Shown here: piece after piece, positions 40,579 through 47,909 of the stretch | Layout of the letters: every line of letters begins with the position of its first letter | Position numbering within the stretch: the stretch's first letter is position 1 | From: JAJOKK01 sp965370555 | GTDB taxonomy: Bacteria > Bipolaricaulota > Bipolaricaulia > UBA7950 > UBA9294 | Direction: 5' to 3' | Length of the DNA stretch: 49,617 bases | Assembly (NCBI GenBank): GCA_965370555.1 | Contig: CBDUVB010000011.1 | Location: forward strand, 1-49,617 | Translations under genes and position numbers: made by a program | The notes under the pieces: generated by a model | Seen by the model: only the letters and a program-made list of their open reading frames with translations | Told to the model about the DNA's origin: nothing | The model's database searches: none

Positions 40579-41149
40579 GACGACAAGCTTTTTTCTCGCC
40601 CGTTCGTTGCACTCACTCAAGTCGCGATCTCAGCTCTCAGCCTTCAGCAGTCAGCTTAAAGCACAAGATTCACTCGCTCTGTCTCATCACTCGTCACTCA
40701 TTACCCATCACCGTGTTTCTGCTGTTCTCTGCGTCTTTGCGAGGGAATGCTTTTGTTCTTTCTCATCACTCATTACCCGTCACTGCGTCACGCTTTTGCG
40801 AGAGGCACAAGCCTTTCTCTCGCTCGCTACGCTCACTCAAGACACCAAGCGCGCTGAGAAATTGAGAGATCGGAAGATTGAATGATCGGGAGATTGGGAG
40901 GTTCAATCACTAAATCACTCAACCCTGCTTTCCCTCCTACGGGTAGCCTCTGTGTGGAAAGCCTCTTTCTCGCACCAAAGAGGAGCCACGGCAATGGTTG
41001 TACGCAAAGAGGAAGATTTGGATGTTGTGGAATCGATCGTTGGACGTAATACTTGCTTGAGACAGGGCATGTCGAGCGCAGTGATTATTCTTAACGCGTT
41101 ATCGGGACGATCGTTTCAGAATGTGTCCATGCGAACCGAGGAGGATGGA
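40579..41149. repeat. Gene-free mosaic repeat region before the ABC exporter
   Basis: Bases 40594-40618, 40749-40767 and 40814-40841 are exact reverse complements of three blocks near 37 kb. TCATCACTCATTACCC-type units occur at about 40685-40710 and 40761-40785. AGTTCAGC-type (40630-40660) and AATCACT (40905-40922) repeats are also present. Bases 40952-41149 form an open frame joined to the ATPase, but it lacks a domain and ends in a good ribosome binding site, so I treat it as leader. Confidence 0.75.
41026..41053 (+). promoter_or_regulatory. Possible promoter for the ABC exporter operon
   Basis: TTGTGG (41026-41031), 16-base spacer, TAATAC (41048-41053), about 97 bases before the ATG at 41150. 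Confidence 0.35.
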
Positions 41150-42064
41150 ATGCCTGTACTTGAGGTTCGGGAAGTCAGTAAGAGCTTCGATGCTGTTCGC
41201 GCCGTCTGTGAGGTCTCCTTCAGCGCACAGCGTGGGGAGATCCTCGGTTTCCTCGGGCCGAACGGGGCGGGGAAGACGACGACGATCCGCATGATCATGG
41301 GGATCTTACAGCCCGACCAGGGAGAAATCCGCTTCACGTTGAACGGTCAATCGAATCAGGTGAACAAGGAGCGGATCGGCTACCTGCCTGAGGAACGGGG
41401 GCTGTACGACGATGCCAAGGTGCTGGATACCCTCATCTACTTCGCCGAGCTGAAGGGCCTGCCCCGCTCAGAGGCACAAACGCAGGTGCTTGAGTGGCTG
41501 GAGCGATTCGAGCTTACAGAGTGGGCTAAGCAGAAGATTGAGCGGCTTTCCAAGGGGATGCAGCAGAAGGTCCAATTCATCGCCGCGATCCTTCATCGCC
41601 CGAATATCGCTGTTCTCGATGAGCCATTCTCCGGGCTTGATCCGGTGAATCAGGACCTATTCAAGGAAGTCATCCGCGAGCTGAAAGAAGACGGGATGAC
41701 AATCCTCCTCTCCTCACACCAAATGAACCGTGTCGAAGAACTGTGTGATGGGATTTTCCTCATTCATCATGGTAAGCGTGTCCTGTACGGTAACCTGTCT
41801 GAGATCAAGGAGGCACACGGAGAGCATGTTGTGCGGCTGCGCTATGCGGGCAATGCAGGTTTTCTCAGCATCGATCCACGTGTCAAGGACCTCAGGATGT
41901 CGGGAGATCGCGCCACGTTCACTCTTCATAAGGAAGTCGAACCGGATGCGTTCATCCGCGGTATACCACCGGATCTAGTGATCCGTGAGATCGCGGTCGA
42001 ACGCCCGCCGTTGCACGACATCTTCGTTCATACAGTCGCGGGAGGGAATCATGAAACTCAATAA
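41150..42064 (+). CDS. ABC-2 type exporter ATP-binding protein (NatA-like)
   Basis: 304 residues. Walker A GPNGAGKTT (about 38-46), the Q-loop and IGYLPEERGLYDD (YLPEERGLY is typical of NatA-like Na+/drug exporters), signature LSKGMQQKVQFIAAI, and Walker B NIAVLDEPFSGLDP. A C-terminal domain of 80 residues follows. It should drive efflux through the adjacent membrane protein. The ATG at 41150 has GAGGAGG immediately upstream; a longer frame to 40952 is not needed. Its end overlaps the permease gene by 14 bases, so translation is probably coupled. Confidence 0.9.
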   Translation: MPVLEVREVSKSFDAVRAVCEVSFSAQRGEILGFLGPNGAGKTTTIRMIMGILQPDQGEIRFTLNGQSNQVNKERIGYLPEERGLYDDAKVLDTLIYFAELKGLPRSEAQTQVLEWLERFELTEWAKQKIERLSKGMQQKVQFIAAILHRPNIAVLDEPFSGLDPVNQDLFKEVIRELKEDGMTILLSSHQMNRVEELCDGIFLIHHGKRVLYGNLSEIKEAHGEHVVRLRYAGNAGFLSIDPRVKDLRMSGDRATFTLHKEVEPDAFIRGIPPDLVIREIAVERPPLHDIFVHTVAGGNHETQ

Positions 42065-42896
42065 GGTGATCCGCTGGGAGTTTCGTAAGGCCATTATGAA
42101 CAAGGGCTTTGTGATCATGACAGTGCTTCTCCCCGCACTGATCGGTCTGGTCATCCTTGTCTACGGCCTGGTTGAAGGGGGCACCTCATCGAGCGGTTCT
42201 CCGGATCCTCCGCCGTTTCTGATCGCGGTTTTTCTGGCGCTCCTCTTGTTCATTGGGGCATTCATCTCCGGGGTAATCGTCTTCTACGGGGTACTCAAGG
42301 AGAAAGGGAGCCGCGTGGTGGAGCTGATGCTTTCCTCTGTGTCGGCGAAAGATCTGATGGCAGGGAAGATCATCGGACTAGGCTTGGCTGGGCTGATTCA
42401 GGTTACCGTTTGGGCGACGATTGCCTACTTTGCTGCAAGACGCTTTCTCCCGATCACGCTCTCGGGGCTCTCGCCGGTACAGTTGGTCAGCTATCCCCTG
42501 TACTTCATCTTGGGATATCTCCTTATCGCCACGCTTTACGCTACGGCAGCATCAACAATGAAGGATGTGCACTCAGGCGGCGCGCAAGGAATGGTCGGTC
42601 TCATCGTCTATCTGCCGATGATGTTCCTCAAGGTGATAATTGAACATCCGAACCTGCCCTGGATCCGTGTTGCCGGGTTCTTCCCTCCGTTTGCCCCGTC
42701 CGTGATGATGATTCGGATAGCGGTGACTAAGGTACCGTGGTGGGAGGTCGTGCTCAGTCTGACACTTCTTGCGGCAACAGTCTATTTGCTGGCACGCTTT
42801 GCCGCCAAGGTCTTTGAAGTAGGAATGCTGATGTACGGCAAATCGGCGAACCTTAGAGAGATATGGAAATGGGGGATCCACCCGTCGCGTACGTGA
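42051..42896 (+). CDS. ABC-2 type exporter permease (NatB-like)
   Basis: 281 residues with about six membrane segments: VLLPALIGLVILVYGL, LIAVFLALLLFIGAFISGVIVFYGVL, the IIGLGLAGLIQVTVWATIAYFA pair, LVSYPLYFILGYLLIATLYATAAS and a final pair. EKGSRVVELMLSSVSAKDLMAGKIIG is the hallmark cytoplasmic segment of the ABC-2 NatB-like family. Export substrate unknown (Na+ or drugs in relatives). Start at ATG 42051 with GGGAGGG upstream. Confidence 0.88.
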   Translation: MKLNKVIRWEFRKAIMNKGFVIMTVLLPALIGLVILVYGLVEGGTSSSGSPDPPPFLIAVFLALLLFIGAFISGVIVFYGVLKEKGSRVVELMLSSVSAKDLMAGKIIGLGLAGLIQVTVWATIAYFAARRFLPITLSGLSPVQLVSYPLYFILGYLLIATLYATAASTMKDVHSGGAQGMVGLIVYLPMMFLKVIIEHPNLPWIRVAGFFPPFAPSVMMIRIAVTKVPWWEVVLSLTLLAATVYLLARFAAKVFEVGMLMYGKSANLREIWKWGIHPSRT

Positions 42897-42932
42897 TGGA
42901 ATCCTGTTGAACAGTTACCAGAAGGAGGGAGG

Positions 42933-43352
42933 ATGCGCAAGGAAGAGGCGATTGCAGAGGGGCTTTCGTTAGTTGAGCGTTCGCAGATTGCCATGTTGGG
43001 CACAAACGGCGGGGATGGCTATCCCAACATAAAGGCGATGATTAAAGCAGAGCATGGGGGGTTGAAGAAAATCTGGCTCAGCACCAATACGTCATCCAAA
43101 CGAGTCGTGCAGCTTAGGCAAGACCCTAAGGCGTGTGTCTACTTCGTCGATTTCGATCACTGGAAAGGCCTGATGCTCGTTGGAAGGGTCGAGATCCTTC
43201 AAGACAGGGAGTCACGGGACCGCTTGTGGCACAACGGCGATGAAAGGTATTACCCTTTGGGCCCGAGCGACCCTGACTATTCGGTTCTCCGGTTCACAGC
43301 CGAACGAGGAAACTACTACCACTCCTTGTCTAACGTCGATTTCGAGCTTTAA
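42933..43352 (+). CDS. PPOX-class flavin-binding protein
   Basis: 139 residues of the pyridoxamine-phosphate-oxidase-like split barrel. MLGTNGGDGYPNIKAMIK (about 20-37), IWLSTNTSSKRVVQLRQDPKACVYF (about 47-71) and LMLVGRVEIL fit the general-stress-protein-26 group, which binds FMN or F420. Catalytic role unknown. It follows the permease after 36 bases with GAAGGAGGGAGG as ribosome binding site, so it may be cotranscribed. Confidence 0.82.
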   Translation: MRKEEAIAEGLSLVERSQIAMLGTNGGDGYPNIKAMIKAEHGGLKKIWLSTNTSSKRVVQLRQDPKACVYFVDFDHWKGLMLVGRVEILQDRESRDRLWHNGDERYYPLGPSDPDYSVLRFTAERGNYYHSLSNVDFEL

Positions 43353-43396
43353 AGGAGAGGACGCGTGGAATTTATCTTCCTGGCGACGAACCGTTT

Positions 43397-43436
43397 GGGG
43401 GTCAGATGCTGTATTGAAAGTCAAGTCTGAACCTCC
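43397..43436. repeat. Degenerate short REP-like element at the transposase gene end
   Basis: GGGGGTCAGATGCTGTATTG and AGTCAAGTCTGAACCTCC. Arms match the palindrome family but the element is short. The last four codons and stop of the transposase (VQT stop) lie in its right arm. Confidence 0.6.
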
Positions 43437-44380
43437 ACTGACACGCGGAAGTGTTCGCTGCTCTTGTACACAGCATGGGCGATTAGCAGCAGCTTTCGCG
43501 CAGCCGCGATCCTTGCTACCTTGTCTGGCTTCCCCGCGTCTTTGAGGCGACGGTAGAGATGCTTTACGGCTGGATTGTAGCGAGCAGCTGACAGTGTTGC
43601 CTCATACAACCGCTTTCGCACTTCACGATTTCCACGCTTGCTGATCCGCGACTTCCTGTGCACCGATGTTCCCGACCGAAACTGAATTGGATCAAGGCCT
43701 GCCAATGCCACAATCTGCTGGCGATTGGCGTCACAATACTTGCGGAACAGAGTGAGCAGTGTGATCGCCGTGATCGGGCCAACACCAGGAATGCTCAACA
43801 AAGCCTCCAACGAGCGGGCTGCTGCTCCATCCTCCGCGATGATTGCTGCGGCTTGGGCGATGTGCCCCTCTTCCTTCCCCTTCAACTCTACGATCTCGCC
43901 TTCGAGTTTGGAGAGTAGATCCTTTGATGTCGCCGGATCTTGCTTCAGTGCCTCCAGGAACCCCTGGCAGGCAACCCTTCCCTTCTGCACGACACGGTAG
44001 CAGGTAAGGTAAGCTGTCACCGACTGTACCAATGCATCATGCTTGAGCTCTTCCGCTTCGGCAGCTCCTCGCTCGATCCCGTACTGGTAAAGAAGTTCTG
44101 CGTCCGTCTTGTCAGTCTTCGAGCGTCCACGACCCACTTGCCGAAGGTGCGGGATCACCCGCGGATTGAGCAGACAGCACGAGATCCCCTCGGTTCGACA
44201 GAGCGTCTCTAGTCGTCGGGAGTAAGTGCTCGTCGGTTCGAACACAATCAGCGTATCTCCTGTTTTTTTCACGAACGATGCGAACTCCGAGAGTCCTCGG
44301 TCATTCGGGAAGACCTGTCCCACCTTTCCATCGTAGGGCACCAGCTCTTGTTTGCTGATGTCTACTCCGATACAGTGGAT
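43421..44380 (-). CDS. IS110-family transposase (DEDD recombinase)
   Basis: About 319 residues if read from the ATC at 44380. The RuvC-like DEDD site needs GVDISK, which is encoded at 44343-44367; starting at the GTG at 44341 would lose the first Asp. No ATG, GTG or TTG lies between the in-frame stop (44393-44395) and that motif, but ATC at 44380 has GGAGG six bases upstream. Further motifs: VFEPTSTYS (Glu), KTDKTDAELL (two Asp), and the C-terminal LLSIPGVGPITAITLL, GLDPIQFRSGTS and KRGNREVRKRLYEA of Transposase_20 with its serine. Such enzymes recombine using a bridge RNA. It may use a rare ATC start or be inactivated at its start. Confidence 0.85.
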   Translation of the reverse strand: MHCIGVDISKQELVPYDGKVGQVFPNDRGLSEFASFVKKTGDTLIVFEPTSTYSRRLETLCRTEGISCCLLNPRVIPHLRQVGRGRSKTDKTDAELLYQYGIERGAAEAEELKHDALVQSVTAYLTCYRVVQKGRVACQGFLEALKQDPATSKDLLSKLEGEIVELKGKEEGHIAQAAAIIAEDGAAARSLEALLSIPGVGPITAITLLTLFRKYCDANRQQIVALAGLDPIQFRSGTSVHRKSRISKRGNREVRKRLYEATLSAARYNPAVKHLYRRLKDAGKPDKVARIAAARKLLLIAHAVYKSSEHFRVSVEVQT

Positions 44381-44395
44381 GTGGAACCTCCGTTA

Positions 44396-44689
44396 TCAGT
44401 GATGTGATGGAGAGTTCGGGTGGGCTGCCCTCTCCGGCCTGACCTCGTAAACGCGAGCTGCAGCGGTTTGGCTGCGTTCTGGATGCTGCCCGGGCTTGTG
44501 GGAGGGCGGTCCATCTGACCCACGAACTGGCACGCGGCCGTTCCGATCTTTACCAACCTGCCCACCCAACAATTGTCTCCATCCACCAAACAGTATATGG
44601 ATCGATCGGGAGAACAGCTCCCTCAACCCACTAGCTAAGGTACGAGATCTTTATTTTTGGTGTTTTTCAAGCCGCCCTACTGTGCTCTT
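44396..44689 (-). ncRNA. Candidate bridge RNA region of the IS110 element
   Basis: Structured non-coding stretch upstream of the transposase. Visible hairpins (plus-strand coordinates) are GGAGAG/CTCTCC about 44409-44435 with an inner GGG/CCC, AACTGGC-ACGCG-GCCGTT at about 44525-44543, and GGGAG-AACAG-CTCCC at about 44609-44623. Several separated stem-loops in this position fit the known IS110 bridge RNA plan, a 5' stem plus target- and donor-binding loops. This is inference from position; ends and guide loops are not defined. Confidence 0.4.
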
Positions 44690-44793
44690 GGGGTCGGATC
44701 TTGACTTGTGACCTTTATCCATCTATTCGTTTCTGACGTGCTCGGATAGATTAATTATTCCATCGAGAAAGTCACAAGTTAAGATCCAACCCC
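44690..44793. repeat. REP-like palindrome 6
   Basis: GGGGTCGGATCTTGACTTG and CAAGTTAAGATCCAACCCC arms with a GTGAC / GTCAC continuation and a long inner loop; 104 bases. Most divergent of the full-length copies. It lies between the IS110 element and the helicase gene. Confidence 0.85.
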
Positions 44794-44889
44794 TTATACC
44801 CATGGAGCACCCCGGCAACCTCGCATCCCAGTCGTGCTTGGCTGCTTGGGGGCACTCACTATCTTGTGTGAACGGGCTGAGTTTTCTTC

Positions 44890-46113
44890 CTAGCGGTAGC
44901 TTCTCCGGCGGGAGCCACGGCTTCCGAAGGAACGAGGAAGACTCGATGAGCTTGAGCTTCTTTGCGGGAACTGCCGCTCGGGATCGAACCCGCCGCTGTA
45001 CTCGAAGTCGGGAAGCCGGCGGCGTTCGAGCCGGGTTCCTAGTGTCTTTTCGATCTGCCGGACCATCATGCTGTCTCCTCGAATCGCAAACGTAAAGGCT
45101 TCACCCGAGCGCCCAATCCGGCCGGTGCGCCCGATCCGGTGGGTGTAGGCATCGACCGTGTCGGGCATGTCAAAGTTGATCACGTGGGAGATCTGCGACA
45201 CATCGATCCCTCGGGCCGCGATATCGGTGGCCACAAGCATGTCAATCTTTCCATTACGGAAGCCGTTGATCGCTTGCTGTCGCTGGTTCTGGGTCATATT
45301 TCCCTGAAGCGCGGTTGCACGATGCCCCTGCTTCTTCATGTAGACCGCAAGGCTTCGGGCTCGATGTTTGGTGCGTGTGAAAATGAGAACACGGCTGGTC
45401 GCTGTCCGTCGAAGCATCGCAACGAGAAGCTCCTTGCGGCGATCCTCGGGCACCGGATAGAGGGCATGAGAAACCGTCTCCGCGGGCGCGATCGTTCCGA
45501 TCTGCACCGTTTCCGGATTAGTGAGGATCTTGTCGGCGAGGGCACGGATATCCTTGGGCATGGTTGCCGAGAAGAAGAGCGTTTGCCGCTTCTTCGGCAC
45601 CTGACGGATGATCCGGCGAATATCTGGGAGGAAACCCATGTCGCACATGCGGTCGGCCTCATCGAGAACCAGCACCTCCACGTGCGAGAGGTCGATGGCG
45701 CCCGCGTTGACGTGATCGAGCAAGCGCCCCGGACACGCGACCACGATTTCCACTCCTCGGCGCAGGGCCGCGAGCTGCGGTCCCTTGCTCACGCCGCCAT
45801 AGATCGTGACGCTGCGAACTTTCGTATCGCGGCCCAGCTTGACGGTTTCTTGGTGGATTTGCTCGGCCAGTTCGCGGGTCGGGGCCACGATCAGGGCCCG
45901 AACTTTGCCACGAGGCCCCTGGCTCAGACGCTGGAGAATCGGCAGCACGAAGGCAGCCGTCTTTCCCGTTCCGGTCTGGGCCAATCCTAGAATATCTCGC
46001 CCTTGAAGGACGACAGGTATGGCCTTCTGTTGAATCGGGGTGGGGGTGGTGTAACCAACGGACTTCACACCGGCGTCAATGCGCCGGTCAAACGAAAACT
46101 GTTCGAAATTCAA
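44890..46113 (-). CDS. DEAD-box RNA helicase (RhlE-like)
   Basis: About 407 residues. All superfamily 2 motifs are present: Q motif YTTPTPIQQKAIP, AQTGTGKT, PTRELAEQ, TIYGGVSKGPQ, VLDEADRM, SAT, RVLIFTRTKHRA, VATDIAARGIDV and HRIGRTGRIGRSGEA. The C-terminus is a short Ser/Arg-rich tail (RSSSSSSLPRSFGSRGSRRRSYR region). I prefer the TTG at 46113 (MNFEQFSFDRRI) because AAGGAG lies seven bases upstream and relatives begin this way; ATG at 46134 is an alternative. The leader is about 108 bases. It remodels structured RNA and may help in the cold. Confidence 0.92.
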   Translation of the reverse strand: MNFEQFSFDRRIDAGVKSVGYTTPTPIQQKAIPVVLQGRDILGLAQTGTGKTAAFVLPILQRLSQGPRGKVRALIVAPTRELAEQIHQETVKLGRDTKVRSVTIYGGVSKGPQLAALRRGVEIVVACPGRLLDHVNAGAIDLSHVEVLVLDEADRMCDMGFLPDIRRIIRQVPKKRQTLFFSATMPKDIRALADKILTNPETVQIGTIAPAETVSHALYPVPEDRRKELLVAMLRRTATSRVLIFTRTKHRARSLAVYMKKQGHRATALQGNMTQNQRQQAINGFRNGKIDMLVATDIAARGIDVSQISHVINFDMPDTVDAYTHRIGRTGRIGRSGEAFTFAIRGDSMMVRQIEKTLGTRLERRRLPDFEYSGGFDPERQFPQRSSSSSSLPRSFGSRGSRRRSYR

Positions 46114-46227
46114 AAACACACTCCTTGGCTCCATTGAGCCAAGTCGCACGCTTAGCTCGGGTTGATTGCAATTGGTTTTGGGGTTGGTATGCGAATAAAT
46201 TGCTTTCGGTAATTGTAATTGGGACCA

Positions 46228-46256
46228 AGTATACCCGCTCCATCCGTGTTGTGCAA
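46228..46256 (-). promoter_or_regulatory. Sigma70-type promoter of the DEAD-box helicase gene
   Basis: Minus strand TTGCAC (46251-46256), 17-base spacer, TATACT (46228-46233), giving a leader of about 108 bases. Long leaders are usual for cold-induced helicase genes; no specific control element is recognisable. Confidence 0.7.
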
Positions 46257-46677
46257 GGCGAAGCCTAGCTAGTACAAGTTAGCTGACAGATTCGACCATC
46301 AGTTACCCAGATCCATCTCTTGTCTTATCAATGATCCCGGCGTCCAGCGGCCTAGTAGTGTAGTGTTCGATTTCCTCTGCCGACGGCCATCTGCAAGGGT
46401 GAAGAGACCTAATACACCAGCGGAAATCAAGTCAAAGACTATCCCTTCCAGGTTCGCAAAGCAGACATTCAAGAACTGGAATACGACCATCCACAGACCA
46501 CGCCTGTCCTGTGGAGCGCGTAGAACAGTTGATCATGTCACGACCATGGTCTATGAGCAACCGGTCCGAGATTTAACGACTTCGTTTCGGGGGACCGGTT
46601 CCACACCAATCGCTCGGTGAAATCCAGGCTCTATGGGGAGTGATGTCAGAGGACCACTCCCCATTCGCGTTTCTACT
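46257..46677. other. Gene-free interval with two hairpins
   Basis: No credible gene. Bases 46559-46600 hold a hairpin (AACCGGTCC / GGACCGGTT) with a 24-base loop, purpose unknown. Bases 46634-46663 hold GGGGAGTG / CACTCCCC, just after the stop of the small secreted protein on the minus strand; it could act as its terminator although only weak T content follows. Confidence 0.55.
46634..46663 (-). terminator. Possible terminator of the small secreted-protein gene
   Basis: GGGGAGTG, 14-base loop, CACTCCCC, about 15 bases past the stop codon at 46678. No strong T tract. Confidence 0.5.
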
Positions 46678-47040
46678 CTACTTAGGCGAGAACCAGGCTA
46701 GACTTATCGATCCCGCCGCGTTGTCGCCCGAGAGGGTGATCTGAACGGTTCCGCCAGCGACCACCTCGACATTGATCGCGGTCAAGGCTCCGCCACCCCA
46801 TTGGTTGATGGCGGTTACCTCGCTACCTCCGAACACAACGATGTCTGACGGCTCGAGGCTGACGCCTCCACCAAGAACGAGAACAAGCGTCGTCTGGCTT
46901 ACGCCAGTTTCGTTGTCAAAGAGGTAGACAACGCCATCTGTGGCTGTTAATACCCGCGGTGTAAGGTTTAGAGTAGTCTGAGATGCAGCAACCATCCCGA
47001 GTAGAAGAATCAGCAGACCCGCTACGCATGCCCTTCGCAT
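46678..47040 (-). CDS. Small secreted beta-rich protein
   Basis: 120 residues. A signal peptide (CVAGLLILLLGMVAASQ) is followed by about 100 residues of alternating beta pattern (LTPRVLTATDGVVYLFDNETG, VTAINQWGGGALTAINVEVVAGGTVQITL). No Cys in the mature part and no named family. The ATG at 47040 is preceded by AGGAGG at eight bases and a sigma70-type promoter; the longer frame to 47172 would cross that promoter. Probably an envelope or exported protein of unknown role. Confidence 0.75.
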   Translation of the reverse strand: MRRACVAGLLILLLGMVAASQTTLNLTPRVLTATDGVVYLFDNETGVSQTTLVLVLGGGVSLEPSDIVVFGGSEVTAINQWGGGALTAINVEVVAGGTVQITLSGDNAAGSISLAWFSPK

Positions 47041-47122
47041 CTTTGTACCTCCTGTGTTTGTTGATCTTGTCTGCCTTGTTTCGACAGACGTTTCCGCACA
47101 ACTTCTAGTCACTCCTAAATGC

Positions 47123-47151
47123 ATTCTAAGGCATCGCGCAGTTAGTGACAA
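47123..47151 (-). promoter_or_regulatory. Promoter of the small secreted-protein gene
   Basis: Minus strand TTGTCA (47146-47151), 17 bases, TAGAAT (47123-47128), leader about 75 bases. It is back to back with the rpsI promoter, the two -35 boxes lying 11 bases apart. Confidence 0.7.
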
Positions 47152-47162
47152 CTCTCTTCGTG

Positions 47163-47191
47163 TTGAAACCACAACCGATCTTGAGTAAGAT
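47163..47191 (+). promoter_or_regulatory. Promoter of rpsI-rpmE
   Basis: TTGAAA (47163-47168), 17 bases, TAAGAT (47186-47191). It places the transcript start near 47198 and so rules out a translation start at 47145 for rpsI. Confidence 0.7.
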
Positions 47192-47243
47192 TCCCCACGT
47201 CTTTATTCGGAAGGATCATTTGTGTAGGAGGTGCTTTCCCCTC

Positions 47244-47681
47244 GTGGAAGCTGAAGTAAGGAGATTACCAAAGCGGGTAGGAAATGCGATTCATGCTATA
47301 GGAAGGCGGAAGCGCTCGACGGCGCGTATCTACCTTTCCGAGGGTGAGGGCGCATTGTTGATCAACGGTAAGCCGGCCGAGGAATACTTTTCCTCATACC
47401 TGAACACTGCGGAACGCCTGGAAAAAAACATGAAACTCCCGTTCTACACGACCGGGACTCTGGGTAAGTACAATGTGAAGGCGCGTGTCAGAGGCGGAGG
47501 GTACACCGGTCAGATGGAGGCGGTTCGCCTCGGGATCGCCCGTGCGCTTGTCGGTGTCACGGAAGAGTACAGGCTTCCCCTGAAGAAAGCCGGCCTCCTC
47601 ACGCGGGATTCCCGCGAGGTAGAGCGGAAGAAGTACGGCCGCCGCAAGGCCCGCAAGAGTGAGCAGTACTCCAAGCGTTAA
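47244..47681 (+). CDS. rpsI: 30S ribosomal protein S9
   Basis: About 145 residues. The S9 core is IHAIGRRKRSTARIYLSEGEGALLINGKPAEEYF, then GKYNVKARVRGGGYTGQMEAVRLGIARALV and the tail LLTRDSREVERKKYGRRKARKSEQYSKR, whose end reaches the P site. I place the start at GTG 47244, since AGGAGG is at 47226-47231 (spacing 12, rather long); no ATG is in frame near the core. The usual upstream partner rplM (L13) is missing, and rpsI has its own promoter instead. rpmE follows 18 bases later. Confidence 0.93.
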   Translation: MEAEVRRLPKRVGNAIHAIGRRKRSTARIYLSEGEGALLINGKPAEEYFSSYLNTAERLEKNMKLPFYTTGTLGKYNVKARVRGGGYTGQMEAVRLGIARALVGVTEEYRLPLKKAGLLTRDSREVERKKYGRRKARKSEQYSKR

Positions 47682-47699
47682 ACGGTTAGGAGAACTCCA

Positions 47700-47906
47700 G
47701 TGAAAAAAGATATCCATCCTGAAATGAAGCACTCCGTGATCAAGTGTGGATGCGGTGCAGAGCTTGAAAGCATCTCCACCGTTGCGGAGATGCACGTCGA
47801 CATCTGCTCGAAGTGTCACCCGTTCTTCACCGGTGAAGAGAGGTTCCTCGACACTGAGGGACGTGTCGAACGGTTCCAACGCAAGTACGGGACGAAAGAG
47901 TCCTAG
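47700..47906 (+). CDS. rpmE: 50S ribosomal protein L31 (zinc-binding form)
   Basis: 68 residues. MKKDIHPEMKHSVIKCGCG and the second pair ICSKCHPFFTGEERFLDTEGRVERFQRKYG give the four-Cys (CxC and CxxC) form that binds zinc. It starts at GTG with TTAGGAGAA upstream. The gene order rpsI-rpmE-DUF1385 agrees with the rpmE-DUF1385 pairing common in bacteria, where prfA and prmC usually follow. Confidence 0.96.
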   Translation: MKKDIHPEMKHSVIKCGCGAELESISTVAEMHVDICSKCHPFFTGEERFLDTEGRVERFQRKYGTKES

Positions 47907-47909
47907 TCG

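Larger units (their letters stand above)
43421..44690 (-). mobile_element. IS110-family insertion element (ends approximate)
   Basis: The transposase gene plus about 310 non-coding bases on its 5' side. IS110 members lack terminal inverted repeats, so the ends are set only by neighbours: REP-like elements at 43397-43436 and 44690-44793. The 5' stretch is where IS110-group elements carry the left end and the bridge RNA. Confidence 0.6.

Noticed and set aside
40952..41149. 66-codon N-terminal extension of the NatA-like ATPase
   Set aside because: The ATPase domain begins at 41150 behind a strong ribosome binding site; the extension has no domain and contains a possible promoter.
45139..45990. 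283-codon plus-strand frame opposite the DEAD-box helicase
   Set aside because: Antisense of a helicase with all motifs intact; composition is that of a shadow.
46559..46600. AACCGGTCC/GGACCGGTT hairpin as a terminator
   Set aside because: No T tract on either strand and no gene ends close to it.
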